This document shows, one piece after another, positions 7,639 to 15,913 of a DNA stretch of 64,000 bases. Made by a program: the position numbers and the translations under genes. The stretch is from an uncultured Acetatifactor sp. GTDB lineage: Bacteria; Bacillota; Clostridia; Lachnospirales; Lachnospiraceae. The notes beneath the pieces were generated by a model. That model saw nothing but the letters and a program-made list of their open reading frames with translations. It was not told where the DNA came from and ran no database searches. How positions within the stretch are numbered: position 1 is the first letter of the stretch; each line of letters starts with the position of its first letter. Location: assembly GCA_910577185.1 (NCBI GenBank), contig CAJTLR010000012.1, positions 18,557-82,556 on the forward strand, written 5' to 3'.

Positions 7639-9750
7639 TTATTTTTTATCAAATTCCAGCTTAAAGTTCACATATTTTCCGCCTGTGTCCTCCATGACGA
7701 TCGTAGCGTCATAGAAGATCCCTTTCTTTTCCGAATACAGGCCGGTCATTTTGACCTTCCCTTTTTTCAGCAGGGCGGCGGCAGTCTTTTTTGTCAGTTC
7801 CTTCCGCTTGCTCCTGAAATACGGGTTGTCTTTCCACAGGGCAAAGCCGCAGGAGGGTGACGCTTTATATCCGGAGCAGTAGAAGCTCTTTTTTCCCTCA
7901 TAGACCGGCCTGCCGCAGCGGGGGCAGATGCCAACGGCCTCTTTTGCGGAGCCGGAGAGGGCGCTGCCGGTATCTGCCGCTGCATCTTTATAAGATTCCA
8001 CCAGCCCGCAGACCATACGGGTGATCCCGTCCATAAATTCCTCCGGCTTCCGTTCCCCGCGTTCCACTTCTTTTAAGGCTTCTTCCCAATCAGCGGTCAG
8101 CTTTGCGCTCTTTACGGCGTCCGGCAGCACGTTTATCAGTTCCATGCCTTTTTTTGTGGGGATCAGCAGCTTGTTTTTCCGCTCCACGAATCCGCCCTTT
8201 ACCAGCTTTTCGATCACGCCCGCGCGGGTGGCCGGCGTCCCCAGCCCTTTGCGCTCCACATCTTCGATCTGTGCAAATTCTTCCGCCCCGGCGTTTTCCA
8301 TGGCGGAAAGGAGGGAATCTTCGGTGTACCGTTTGGGAGGGCTTGTCGTCCCCTCATGGAGCGCGGCGGCTTCCGCAGTAAGGATCTGCCCTTCGGATAA
8401 TCCCGGCAGGGGCGGGGCTTCGGTTTTATCCTCCGTTTTTTTTCCTGACGCTTCCAAAAACGGGCGTTCCACGGCTCTCCAGCCCCCGGAAAGCTCCGTG
8501 CGGCCTTTTACAGTAAAGGTCTCCCCTTCACACAAAAGCGCCACCTCCGTATCCGCATAGGAATATTTTTCCGGGCAGACGGCGCATAAAAGACGTATGG
8601 AAATGAGGGAGAGGATATTTTTCTCCCCGGTAGGGAGGGCAGTCAGATCTGTCCGTGCGGTTTCTTTTGTGGGAAGTATGGCATGGTGGTCGCTGACTTT
8701 GGAATTGTCAGTCACAAGGGCCGCGTTCACGCCGCCCCGGAATCCCGAAGCAGACGGGAACGCGCCGGCGATCTCCCGGCACAGTTCCGGCAGCATACAG
8801 GCCATGTCTTCCGTCAGATACCGGGAATCCGTGCGCGGGTAGGTCGCCAGTTTCTTCTCATACAAAAGCTGGATATAGTCCAGCGTCTGCTGTGCGGTAT
8901 AGCCGTACATCCGGTTGGCTTCCCTTTGCAGGGTGGTAAGGTCATAGAGTTTCGGCGGCTTTTCCGTCTTTTCCCGGCGGTTTACAGCCTGTACTGCGGC
9001 CTGTTTTCCCAGGCAGGTCCTCCGCAGCTTCTCCGCGTCCGTCCGGCTTGGAAAGCGGCGGCTTGATACGGACAGGGAGCCGCAGTCCAGCTCCACCGTA
9101 TAAAATTTTTCTTTTTTAAATCCGCTGACCGCCTGTTCCCGCTCCGCCAGGAGTGCGAGAGTGGGCGTCATCACACGGCCTACATTCAGGGTCTTTCCCC
9201 GGTAAAGGGTGGTAAAAAGCCTTGTGCCGTTAATCCCCACCAGCCAATCCGCCTTGGCGCGGCACAGGGCGGCTTCATAAAGCAGGCCGTAATCTTCTCC
9301 GGGGCGCAGATGTTCCATGCCCTCCCGGATGGCGGAATCCTCCATGGACGAGATCCAGAGCCGCCGGAATGGTTTTTTACATCCCGCCTGGTGGTAGACC
9401 AGCCGGAAGATCAGTTCCCCTTCCCGGCCTGCATCCGTGGCTTCCACCAGTTCCGTTACGTCAGGGCGTTCCATCAGATCCTTTAAGATCTCAAACTGTT
9501 TTTTTGTGGCCGGGGATACTGAAAAGCGCCAGGGTTCCGGCAGGATCGGGAGATCTTCACGCGTCCATCTGGAATAGCGCGGGTCATAGCTGTCGGCGGC
9601 GGAAAGCTCCACCAGATGCCCGACGCACCAGCTTACCAGATAGCCGTTTCCCTCCAGGTAGCCGTCCCTGCGCCCGGCCACGCCGATGCTTTTGGCGACC
9701 GCCTGTGCGACGCTCGGTTTTTCCGTTATGATAAGAGTAGAAGTTGGCAA
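7639..9750 (-). CDS. topB: DNA topoisomerase III (type IA)
   Basis: A 703-residue TopB-type enzyme. The TOPRIM domain opens with LIITEKPSVAQAVA and has TDAGREGEL at 105-113. The catalytic tyrosine is Y304 in ATYPRTDSRYL. A C-terminal zinc-ribbon (CPRCGRPVYEG to CSGYKASPSCGF) lies near residue 600. Start codon is TTG at 9750, placed 8-9 bases after GGAGGA; no nearby ATG fits. Plasmid and ICE TopB proteins relax or decatenate DNA during transfer and replication. Length is normal for ICE-borne copies. Confidence 0.95.
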   Translation of the reverse strand: MPTSTLIITEKPSVAQAVAKSIGVAGRRDGYLEGNGYLVSWCVGHLVELSAADSYDPRYSRWTREDLPILPEPWRFSVSPATKKQFEILKDLMERPDVTELVEATDAGREGELIFRLVYHQAGCKKPFRRLWISSMEDSAIREGMEHLRPGEDYGLLYEAALCRAKADWLVGINGTRLFTTLYRGKTLNVGRVMTPTLALLAEREQAVSGFKKEKFYTVELDCGSLSVSSRRFPSRTDAEKLRRTCLGKQAAVQAVNRREKTEKPPKLYDLTTLQREANRMYGYTAQQTLDYIQLLYEKKLATYPRTDSRYLTEDMACMLPELCREIAGAFPSASGFRGGVNAALVTDNSKVSDHHAILPTKETARTDLTALPTGEKNILSLISIRLLCAVCPEKYSYADTEVALLCEGETFTVKGRTELSGGWRAVERPFLEASGKKTEDKTEAPPLPGLSEGQILTAEAAALHEGTTSPPKRYTEDSLLSAMENAGAEEFAQIEDVERKGLGTPATRAGVIEKLVKGGFVERKNKLLIPTKKGMELINVLPDAVKSAKLTADWEEALKEVERGERKPEEFMDGITRMVCGLVESYKDAAADTGSALSGSAKEAVGICPRCGRPVYEGKKSFYCSGYKASPSCGFALWKDNPYFRSKRKELTKKTAAALLKKGKVKMTGLYSEKKGIFYDATIVMEDTGGKYVNFKLEFDKK

Positions 9751-9813
9751 GATACATTCCTCCTGTCTGATAAGGCCGGCGCAGGGGATCCCCGCGCCGG
9801 CAGTCTGTTCCGG

Positions 9814-11442
9814 TTATGTCTGTTTCATTCTGTTAAGGGAGAAACCGCAGACAGCCGCAGACAGAAAACAGAGTGCGGACAATCCCGCAGGGATAAGCGG
9901 GAGCGTCTCCCCGGTCTTGGGTATGATGTCTTGGGGGTTGGTATGCTCCATGTCCCGTTCACTGGTGATCTCCACCTCCGTCGTCATGCTCGCCGTGACA
10001 GAAAAGCGGATCCGGGCGGTCTCCCCGAAAAAGCCTGCCGGGGATTTCCTTTCCCGGAGGTAATAATCCCCTTCTGCCAGGGTGAGCGTCCCTTTCCCGT
10101 TTTTTACGGTCACTTCCCCGGCCTTTTTCCCATCGCTTTTATAGACAGCCAGCACCTGCCCGGAAAGTTTTTCCCCCGTCCCGGCGGCAGAATTGGAGAC
10201 CTGCAAAGTCCCCGTCTTTTTCGCTTCCGTCTGGCTTCCACTGTCCCCGGTTCGGGCAGACGTGGCGGACGCGCCAGTGGATGATGTGCCTGAAAATGGT
10301 GCGGAAGAAAGGGCGGAGAACAGGCTGTCGAACGGGGACGCCTGTGCGCCTGTTTCCTGCTTTTCCTCCTCCTTCTTTTCTTCTGTTTCTTTTTCCTCTT
10401 CTTTTACGTTTTTCACGGTTTTTTCCGTCGTTATCCCGGAACGCACACGGAATCCGGTCTTTTCTTCATCCAGCCGGTAGCCTTCCGGGGCTTCCAGTTC
10501 CAGGAGGTAATAACTGCCCGGTTCCAGTTCGATCTCCGCCACGCCTTTCCGGTCAGTGGTGACTTCCCCCATGCAGTTGTCCGTGTCTGTCTCATAAATG
10601 CCGAAAATAGCGTCTTTTAAGCGTTTTCCGCTTTCGGAATCCCGTTTGGTGATCCGCAGCGCGCCCGGCTCTTCGCTGTCCTCAGTTTCTCCCTCCCTGC
10701 GGTTTGTGACCGTCAGTTCCTTCACTTCTCCTTCCTGCAGGGAGACATGGATGGCATTGGAAGAAAGGAGATATCCTTCCGGGGCCGTGGTCTCTTTCAT
10801 GGTATAGCTGCCGGCGGAAAGCTCCATGCCTGCCGTCCCGTCGTTCCCGGTCATCAGTTCCCCAACTTTTCTGCCGCTTTCTTCCTCATAAACGGAGAAC
10901 ACGGCTCCGGACAGCCTCCGGTCTTTCTGGTCTGCGTCCGTTTTGGTGATCTTTAACGCCGCCATTTTCGGCTCCGGCGCTGGCAGGGGCTTATTGGCAG
11001 CCGTAAGGGCTGTCGTTTCCCCGCCAGCCACAGTGAACGCATATTTTTCCGCAGACAGCTGGTAGCCTTCCGGGGCACACTGTTCCAGCAGGTAATAATC
11101 CCCCGGCGCAAGAGCTGTCTGCCCCATGCCGCCGTTTCCTGTCAGCAGTTCCCCAGCCTCCGTGTCGTCTGCCGCATGGTACACTTTAAAAGACGCGCCG
11201 GGCAAAGGAGCGCCTGTGTCCGCGTCCGTTTTCAGCACCCGGATCCATCCGGTTTCCGGCGCGGTTTCCCCCAGTGTGCCCGGATCTTCCTCTGTTCCCC
11301 CTGGTTCCCCCAGGCCATTGCCGGACACGGTTTCCGCCGACTCTGCGGCCGGCATTTCCTCCGCCGCCAGAGCCGCCATGGGCGTGGCCATGAGGATAAA
11401 AAGACACAGGGAAATAAAAAATGCTGTGATTCGTTTTGACAT
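9814..11442 (-). CDS. SpaA/Cna-B-type cell-wall surface protein with sortase signal
   Basis: 542 residues with a signal peptide (MSKRITAFFISLCLF to MAALAAEE) and four SpaA-like beta-sandwich repeats, each ending in a version of PGDYYLLEQCAPEGYQ (for instance PGSYYLLELEAPEGYR). A Glu/Lys and Ser/Thr-rich spacer precedes the last repeat. The C-terminus has IPKTGE, a hydrophobic segment and a short basic tail (NRMKQT): a sorting signal in which the usual L of LPXTG is I. Some repeats may form isopeptide bonds. A sortase gene lies 19 bases upstream, so the pair is probably one anchoring unit. It may be a mating-surface adhesin, which is inference. Confidence 0.9.
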   Translation of the reverse strand: MSKRITAFFISLCLFILMATPMAALAAEEMPAAESAETVSGNGLGEPGGTEEDPGTLGETAPETGWIRVLKTDADTGAPLPGASFKVYHAADDTEAGELLTGNGGMGQTALAPGDYYLLEQCAPEGYQLSAEKYAFTVAGGETTALTAANKPLPAPEPKMAALKITKTDADQKDRRLSGAVFSVYEEESGRKVGELMTGNDGTAGMELSAGSYTMKETTAPEGYLLSSNAIHVSLQEGEVKELTVTNRREGETEDSEEPGALRITKRDSESGKRLKDAIFGIYETDTDNCMGEVTTDRKGVAEIELEPGSYYLLELEAPEGYRLDEEKTGFRVRSGITTEKTVKNVKEEEKETEEKKEEEKQETGAQASPFDSLFSALSSAPFSGTSSTGASATSARTGDSGSQTEAKKTGTLQVSNSAAGTGEKLSGQVLAVYKSDGKKAGEVTVKNGKGTLTLAEGDYYLRERKSPAGFFGETARIRFSVTASMTTEVEITSERDMEHTNPQDIIPKTGETLPLIPAGLSALCFLSAAVCGFSLNRMKQT

Positions 11443-11461
11443 AGTGGTGTGTTTCCTCCTT

Positions 11462-12178
11462 TCATTCTTCCAGCCGCATCGCCCGGACGATCAGCCGGTG
11501 CGTTGCGATCCTGACTGGGGTGCAGGTATACAGGGTTAATTGCGCCCCGCCGTCCGGCGGCAGGGCAAATACAGACGGGTCGTCCGGATCCGCAGTCAGG
11601 ATCTCGCTTACCAAAAAGGGTATGGGTTCGCCGTCCGCCGTGGTAAACAGGATCTCATCCCCGGCTTCCAGTTCTTCCAGACGGTTGAAATGCAGCCCGA
11701 AGGTATAGCTGCGGTGTCCTGCAATTACGGCGTTCCCTTCGTCTCCGATCATATCCGTCTGCCGCACCCAGCCCTCCGAGACCTTCAGCTGTTCTTCGGT
11801 GACGCCTGCCGTGACCGGAAGCTCTGCGTCTATTTTTGGGATCGAGAGGATCCCGATCTCCGCGCCTTCTTCCGGCTTTCTCTTCCTTTCTGTCAGGGCG
11901 TTTTCTGTTTCCGGCTCCGGCGGCAGGCTCTCCCCGTTTCCCTCCCCCGGAATTTCCTCCAAAGCTTCCGTTTCCGCAGGCGGTTCCGTTTCCGGTTCAG
12001 TGCGTGGGGAAGCCTCCGTTCCCTGGGCTTCTTCCCCTGCAAGCCGCACGATCATTGCCTCCTGTTCCTGTTTTTCCCGGCGGCGTTCCCACGAAGGGGA
12101 CAGCGCCAGCATAGTCCCGGCAAGGGCGGCGGACAGGAGTGCGGCGACTAAAAGTGCTTTTTTATGTGTCTGTTTCAT
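11462..12178 (-). CDS. Class D-type sortase
   Basis: 238 residues from the ATG at 12178, which follows AAAGGAGGAACC; a longer frame exists but ignores this site. An N-terminal membrane anchor (ALLVAALLSAALAGTMLAL) is followed by a Pro/Glu-rich stalk and the sortase barrel. The catalytic histidine is in NAVIAGHRSYTFG, the cysteine in LTLYTCTP and the arginine in IATHRLIV. The TLYTC form and overall length fit class D or small accessory sortases. It overlaps the upstream 68-aa gene by 17 bases and precedes the SpaA-like substrate gene. Confidence 0.9.
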   Translation of the reverse strand: MKQTHKKALLVAALLSAALAGTMLALSPSWERRREKQEQEAMIVRLAGEEAQGTEASPRTEPETEPPAETEALEEIPGEGNGESLPPEPETENALTERKRKPEEGAEIGILSIPKIDAELPVTAGVTEEQLKVSEGWVRQTDMIGDEGNAVIAGHRSYTFGLHFNRLEELEAGDEILFTTADGEPIPFLVSEILTADPDDPSVFALPPDGGAQLTLYTCTPVRIATHRLIVRAMRLEE

Positions 12179-12368
12179 GGTTCCTCCTTTTTCTGGTATC
12201 AGACAGCAGATCTTTGATACAGTAGCCGATGCAGGGGCGGGCGCGCCCATAAGGGCATCCCCTGCATTTGTCAGACAGGGCAGGGGCAGGGCTGTTTCTC
12301 CGCGCCTGTCTGGCAGACGGCTTTCCGGCCATCATGTATTCATACGGGGAATCCGTAAACTGTGCCAT
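12162..12368 (-). CDS. Small Cys-rich ICE protein (DUF6472-like)
   Basis: 68 residues, MAQFTDSPYEYMMAGKPS then CRGCPYGRARPCIGYC and a basic tail. The start at 12368 follows AGGAGGAATAACGGC; a longer frame has no such site. The CxxC-x7-CxxxC arrangement suggests a zinc knuckle. I recall similar 60-70-aa proteins, with CPYWRG-like cores, beside CD1107 genes in clostridial ICEs. The start lies just inside the end of the DUF4366 gene and the stop lies within the sortase gene, which suggests translational coupling. Confidence 0.7.
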   Translation of the reverse strand: MAQFTDSPYEYMMAGKPSARQARRNSPAPALSDKCRGCPYGRARPCIGYCIKDLLSDTRKRRNHETDT

Positions 12369-12372
12369 GCCG

Positions 12373-13401
12373 TTATTCCTCCTGTTCTGGCCCGCTGTCC
12401 ACGTCATCGCCGTCCGGGTAATCGTCATAAAAAGCTGCGTCCATATCCGGCTGTTCCATCTCTGTCCCTTCCATGCCGGCCTGGGCCTGCATTTCGGAAT
12501 CCTCGTTGACTTCCGGCTCGTCCTCATCCAACAGGTCGTCCAGATCCTCCGCGTCGTCCAGGTCGTGCTTCGGCTTATAGATTTTTAAGTAGTACCCGGC
12601 TCCGCCGAATGCCAGGACGGCAAGCAGAATAAAGATCATGATCCCGGTCCCGCCGCTTTTTTCCGGTTTTTCCGGCTCTTTTTCCTGTTCGTCTTTCGTT
12701 TCCTCCGGTTCGCCGGCGCAGGATTTTAGGTCGTTCTTGCAGACCGGGCAGGCAGTATCCACCTTCCCGGTCTCACACTGTTTCACACACGAGCAGACCT
12801 CCACCACAGGCATGGCGCTCTCCCCGCCGCTTCCTTCTTTGCTTTTTTCCGCCAGGTCTGCCAGATCGTTTTCCGTAACTGCGTTTAAGAAATACACGTT
12901 GTCGGAATCACGCTGGCGGTCGATCACAAGATAGAAAATATTTTCCTCCGGCGTGACAAAGGTGTAAAATTCCTTCCCTTCTTCGTCGGTGGCATTGTCG
13001 AGGACGGAAGCCTGCCCGTCCGGGGTGATCGGTTTCTGCTCCGGTTCCGGCTCCGGGGCCTGGTAGCGTGGGTTTGCCACCGTAACGGCATCCGACTGGT
13101 TCCCGGCAAAGTCAATTGCGTAAACTTCCACGGTTTCCTGCCCGTCCGGTGCGAAGTCCTCAAAATCCAGGTCAAGTGCGCCGTCCACACGGTAGTTGAC
13201 CCGCTTCCCGGCGATATAGACAGCTTCCACGCCGGAATCATCATCGGTTGCTTCGATATGCAGCATACCGTCCGTGGCTTCCGCGCTGACCCTCGGCGGG
13301 GTGGCGTCGGTTTTTTCTGCCGCAAAAACGGTCGCAGGCGTTAAAAATGCGCCTATGCACAGCACAAGCGCGGATAATGCGTATCGGATATTAGTTTTCA
13401 T
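12373..13401 (-). CDS. DUF4366 / CD1107 family mobile-element membrane protein
   Basis: 342 residues. Signal peptide MKTNIRYALSALVLCIGAFL, then an extracellular Ig/Cna-like segment (YAIDFAGNQSDAVTV). The conserved block ENIFYLVIDRQRDSDNVYFLN identifies the CD1107/DUF4366 family. A four-Cys region (CSCVKQCE, CPVCKND) follows, then one membrane helix (GIMIFILLAVLAFGGAGYY) and a very acidic cytoplasmic tail rich in D and E. It is an ICE envelope protein encoded in a cluster with the sortase and SpaA genes; the exact role is unknown. Confidence 0.88.
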   Translation of the reverse strand: MKTNIRYALSALVLCIGAFLTPATVFAAEKTDATPPRVSAEATDGMLHIEATDDDSGVEAVYIAGKRVNYRVDGALDLDFEDFAPDGQETVEVYAIDFAGNQSDAVTVANPRYQAPEPEPEQKPITPDGQASVLDNATDEEGKEFYTFVTPEENIFYLVIDRQRDSDNVYFLNAVTENDLADLAEKSKEGSGGESAMPVVEVCSCVKQCETGKVDTACPVCKNDLKSCAGEPEETKDEQEKEPEKPEKSGGTGIMIFILLAVLAFGGAGYYLKIYKPKHDLDDAEDLDDLLDEDEPEVNEDSEMQAQAGMEGTEMEQPDMDAAFYDDYPDGDDVDSGPEQEE

Positions 13402-13639
13402 CTGGTTTTGTTTCCTCCTCTTTTACAGCGTTTCCCTGGGGGACTTCCTTCATGGACTGGATCAGTCCCAGGATTGTTTTCAGTTCCTCCGGCGAGGCGG
13501 TGATGCCGCGCACGGCCTGTATGATCTCCATGTTCTCATGCTCCGTGATCTGCCGCTCGATGTCCTTTGCCCGTGCCTGCCATTCGGCGGCTTTCTGCCT
13601 TGCCTTTTCAAGCTCCGCTCTCAGACGTTCGATCTTCAT
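13391..13639 (-). CDS. DUF4315 family protein
   Basis: 82 residues from the ATG at 13639 behind AAAGGAGAAGG. It is a coiled coil (IERLRAELEKARQKAAEWQARAKDIERQI) followed by VRGITASPEELKTIL and an acidic end, which matches the DUF4315 proteins of this ICE family. It overlaps the start of the DUF4366 gene by 11 bases and the end of the radical SAM gene, so the three are tightly coupled. Function unknown. Confidence 0.82.
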   Translation of the reverse strand: MKIERLRAELEKARQKAAEWQARAKDIERQITEHENMEIIQAVRGITASPEELKTILGLIQSMKEVPQGNAVKEEETKPDEN

Positions 13640-14549
13640 TTCCTTCTCCTTTCTGCTTCCTGCGCCAGTTCGGGACAAAATCGTTGAAGTCCGGTACTGC
13701 GCGGAAGAACCATTTATTGTTCACCCACTGCTGGAGACGGCGCGTAACGGGAGGGGCGGTGGATTTCTCATACACCATCACATAGGGGTCGTATCCCATG
13801 TCGCGGAGGGTATAGATGCGGTACAGATCCTGCTCATGGGAGCTGCCGTAATTGGTAAGGACATAGACCCGCCGCTTCCGGCAGTCTTTTACGGAAGTCC
13901 ATTCTGAAAACCGCTTAAAATACGGCGTCAGATCATCCTCCGGGTTATCCCAGGCAAAATGCAGCATTTTTGTCCTCACCCGGTTTAAGGCGGACGCTTT
14001 CTCCGGCGTCATGAGCCGTATGTCAAGCCCCTGGGTAAAATCCACCATCGCCCCGCTGTCCGCAAGCTGCCCTAAGAGCCGCTCCCAGTCCGGGCAGGCT
14101 AACAGGTTTGCGTCCAGGAGCTTGATTTCCTTTTCTCCCCTCCAAAACTCGGATAGGTCTGCCACCGCCACCGTTTTCCTCCCCTCTTTCTCCCCTACGA
14201 TGCAGAAGCCGCAGCCCCGTGGACAGCCCCGTGACAAAAAGCCGTAGGCAGTCCCGGCAAACTGCGGATATATCCCGTAATCCGGGCAGGTATGCTCCAC
14301 ATCGTCGGGCAGGCAGTTAGAAAGCCCGTAGCCTGTGCCGCCCCGGATAATCTGGTCGGCACGGATCCTGCCGGTAAAGTCTTTGGAATAACTGTCCGTA
14401 AAGACGCGGCTCATATATACAAGGTCATACCGCCTGCGCCCGTCGTGCCATTCCACAGTATCGCCCCGTGCCTTGTGGTAAGCGGAAAGCTTCATCAGGC
14501 ACAGGTTCGGCCATCGGTGGCCGTCCACGTCAATCAGTCCTATTTTCAG
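13608..14549 (-). CDS. Radical SAM protein, ICE-borne
   Basis: About 313 residues. The cluster-binding motif is CPRGCGFCIV, the CxxxCxxC signature, in a B12-binding-free radical SAM protein; NLLACPDWERLL and FTQGLDIRLMT are typical of the family in Clostridia. The longest frame with a conventional start begins at GTG 14528, but homologous N-termini of the type (K)IGLIDVDGHRWPNL need residues upstream. An in-frame CTG at 14549 lies 6-7 bases after GGAGGG, so CTG is the likely start. It lies between a methyltransferase-like gene and DUF4315. The substrate is unknown. Confidence 0.8.
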   Translation of the reverse strand: MKIGLIDVDGHRWPNLCLMKLSAYHKARGDTVEWHDGRRRYDLVYMSRVFTDSYSKDFTGRIRADQIIRGGTGYGLSNCLPDDVEHTCPDYGIYPQFAGTAYGFLSRGCPRGCGFCIVGEKEGRKTVAVADLSEFWRGEKEIKLLDANLLACPDWERLLGQLADSGAMVDFTQGLDIRLMTPEKASALNRVRTKMLHFAWDNPEDDLTPYFKRFSEWTSVKDCRKRRVYVLTNYGSSHEQDLYRIYTLRDMGYDPYVMVYEKSTAPPVTRRLQQWVNNKWFFRAVPDFNDFVPNWRRKQKGEGNEDRTSESGA

Positions 14550-14564
14550 TGTGATCCCTCCTTT

Positions 14565-15014
14565 TTAAGTCCGCTGGCTGTCTAAGTAGGCAAATTCCAG
14601 CTGATTCTTACATATCCCGCTGCACAGGTAGCCACTCTGGAATGGCACCCGTTTCGCTTTTTCCATTCCTTTTCCTGTGTACTCCACCCGTGGGCTGAGC
14701 CAGAGCATTTCCACCCGGTTTTCATAAAACATCCGGAACCGTTCTTTGCTGTCAAAAATGCCCTGAAAATTCAGCAGCATGGCAAATGGCCTGCCGATCT
14801 CATACAGCCGCCGGATCACCTGCCCCTTTAAACTGTAAGGCGGGTTGCTGACGATATAATCACAGTCCGGCACGTCAGCCGTAAAAAAATCCTGCCCGGT
14901 GTGGATATGCCCATAAATGACATGGAATCCGTGTCCGGACAGGACTTTGACAAACTCACTTTCTGCCGTATCGAACGGACACCAGACCACAGCGCCGGCC
15001 TTCAGCCGCTCCAT
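14565..15014 (-). CDS. DNA adenine methyltransferase-like protein
   Basis: 149 residues from the first ATG. IVSNPPYSLKGQV carries the NPPY motif of amino-methyltransferases; similar ICE and phage proteins are often labelled sugar-phosphate nucleotidyltransferase or NTP transferase by error. The conserved family N-terminus, KNDEYFTPAYAVYPI, is present in frame directly upstream of this ATG, back to a stop, but that stretch has no ATG, GTG, TTG or CTG; only ATA codons follow the AAGGAGG. The start is therefore uncertain and the true protein is probably 15-25 residues longer. No SAM-binding FxGxG motif is visible. Confidence 0.7.
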   Translation of the reverse strand: MERLKAGAVVWCPFDTAESEFVKVLSGHGFHVIYGHIHTGQDFFTADVPDCDYIVSNPPYSLKGQVIRRLYEIGRPFAMLLNFQGIFDSKERFRMFYENRVEMLWLSPRVEYTGKGMEKAKRVPFQSGYLCSGICKNQLEFAYLDSQRT

Positions 15015-15057
15015 GATCGGATATACCGCATAAGCAGGGGTGAAATATTCATCATTC

Positions 15058-15819
15058 TTATGGAACTGGTGTTGTATCTGTATCCTTGTCGCCTCCTTCC
15101 TTTGTCAGCCGTGGCAGGATCATGTCCCTCACGTAAACCGGGTTGATTTCCGCAGCAATAAAATCCCGTCCATGTTTGATGCATGAAACGATCTCACTGC
15201 CTGATCCTGCAAATGGTATCACTACTAAATCTCCCGGATCGCTGCTGGCAAGCAGGATCCGCTCTGCCAGTTTTTCCGGTTTCTGTGTGGGATGCCCGGT
15301 TGATTCTTTGTAGTTTGGCATGACCCTGGAAAATTCCCAAACATTCCCGCAGCTTTTCCCTTTGGGATTTTTTCTCTTGTCCTTCTCCCACCCACTATGG
15401 TAAGGAATCCGTATTCTGTCATGGTTGATCTCATGCAGAGGGTTACTGTAGAACCACATAAATTCCGTTTCATGCCGGTAACATGCTTTTCCCGGCCGTC
15501 CTGTTGCAAAATTCCAGACGATCAGGTTGCGCTTCGTCCAGCCAAACCGGTCTAACACATGGACGGATAGCTTATCTATCATCTGGCAGCTCCCCCAGCA
15601 GTAAAAGGCTCCAGTGGGTTTTAATATCCGGTAACACTCCGACACCCACTGAAAACACCATTCCAGATACTGCGGAATGGAATCATAGACAAAATCAAAA
15701 GGCCCTTTCATGTGGTAGTAAGGGGGATCTGCGATCACCAGGTCTGCGCTCATGGAAGGAAGCGATTGCAATATTTCCACGCAGTCCGCTTCATAGACCT
15801 GGTTCCGTTTTATCTCCAT
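15058..15819 (-). CDS. Site-specific DNA methyltransferase (beta-class amino-MTase)
   Basis: 253 residues. Motif IV (VIADPPYYHMKG) comes first and the SAM motif (VVIPFAGSGSEIV) comes late, with GHPTQKPEKLAERIL between: the order seen in beta-type N4-cytosine or N6-adenine methyltransferases. No partner endonuclease is visible, so it is an orphan. Modification of ICE DNA to avoid host restriction is a reasonable inference. The gene lies 94 bases after the wall hydrolase gene and its last codons overlap the ribosome-binding region of the next methylase-like gene. Confidence 0.9.
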   Translation of the reverse strand: MEIKRNQVYEADCVEILQSLPSMSADLVIADPPYYHMKGPFDFVYDSIPQYLEWCFQWVSECYRILKPTGAFYCWGSCQMIDKLSVHVLDRFGWTKRNLIVWNFATGRPGKACYRHETEFMWFYSNPLHEINHDRIRIPYHSGWEKDKRKNPKGKSCGNVWEFSRVMPNYKESTGHPTQKPEKLAERILLASSDPGDLVVIPFAGSGSEIVSCIKHGRDFIAAEINPVYVRDMILPRLTKEGGDKDTDTTPVP

Positions 15820-15913
15820 ATATCACCTTTCCTTTCTTAAACAGCCATGAATTGCAGGTCATCAATCTTTTCTGTAACTTTATCAGTTATAATTGTCACT
15901 CAATGCCCGCATT

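Noticed and set aside
12162..12527. 121-residue frame as the start of the small Cys-rich gene
   Set aside because: The first 53 codons lie in the DUF4366 gene; the internal ATG at 12368 has the AGGAGG site.
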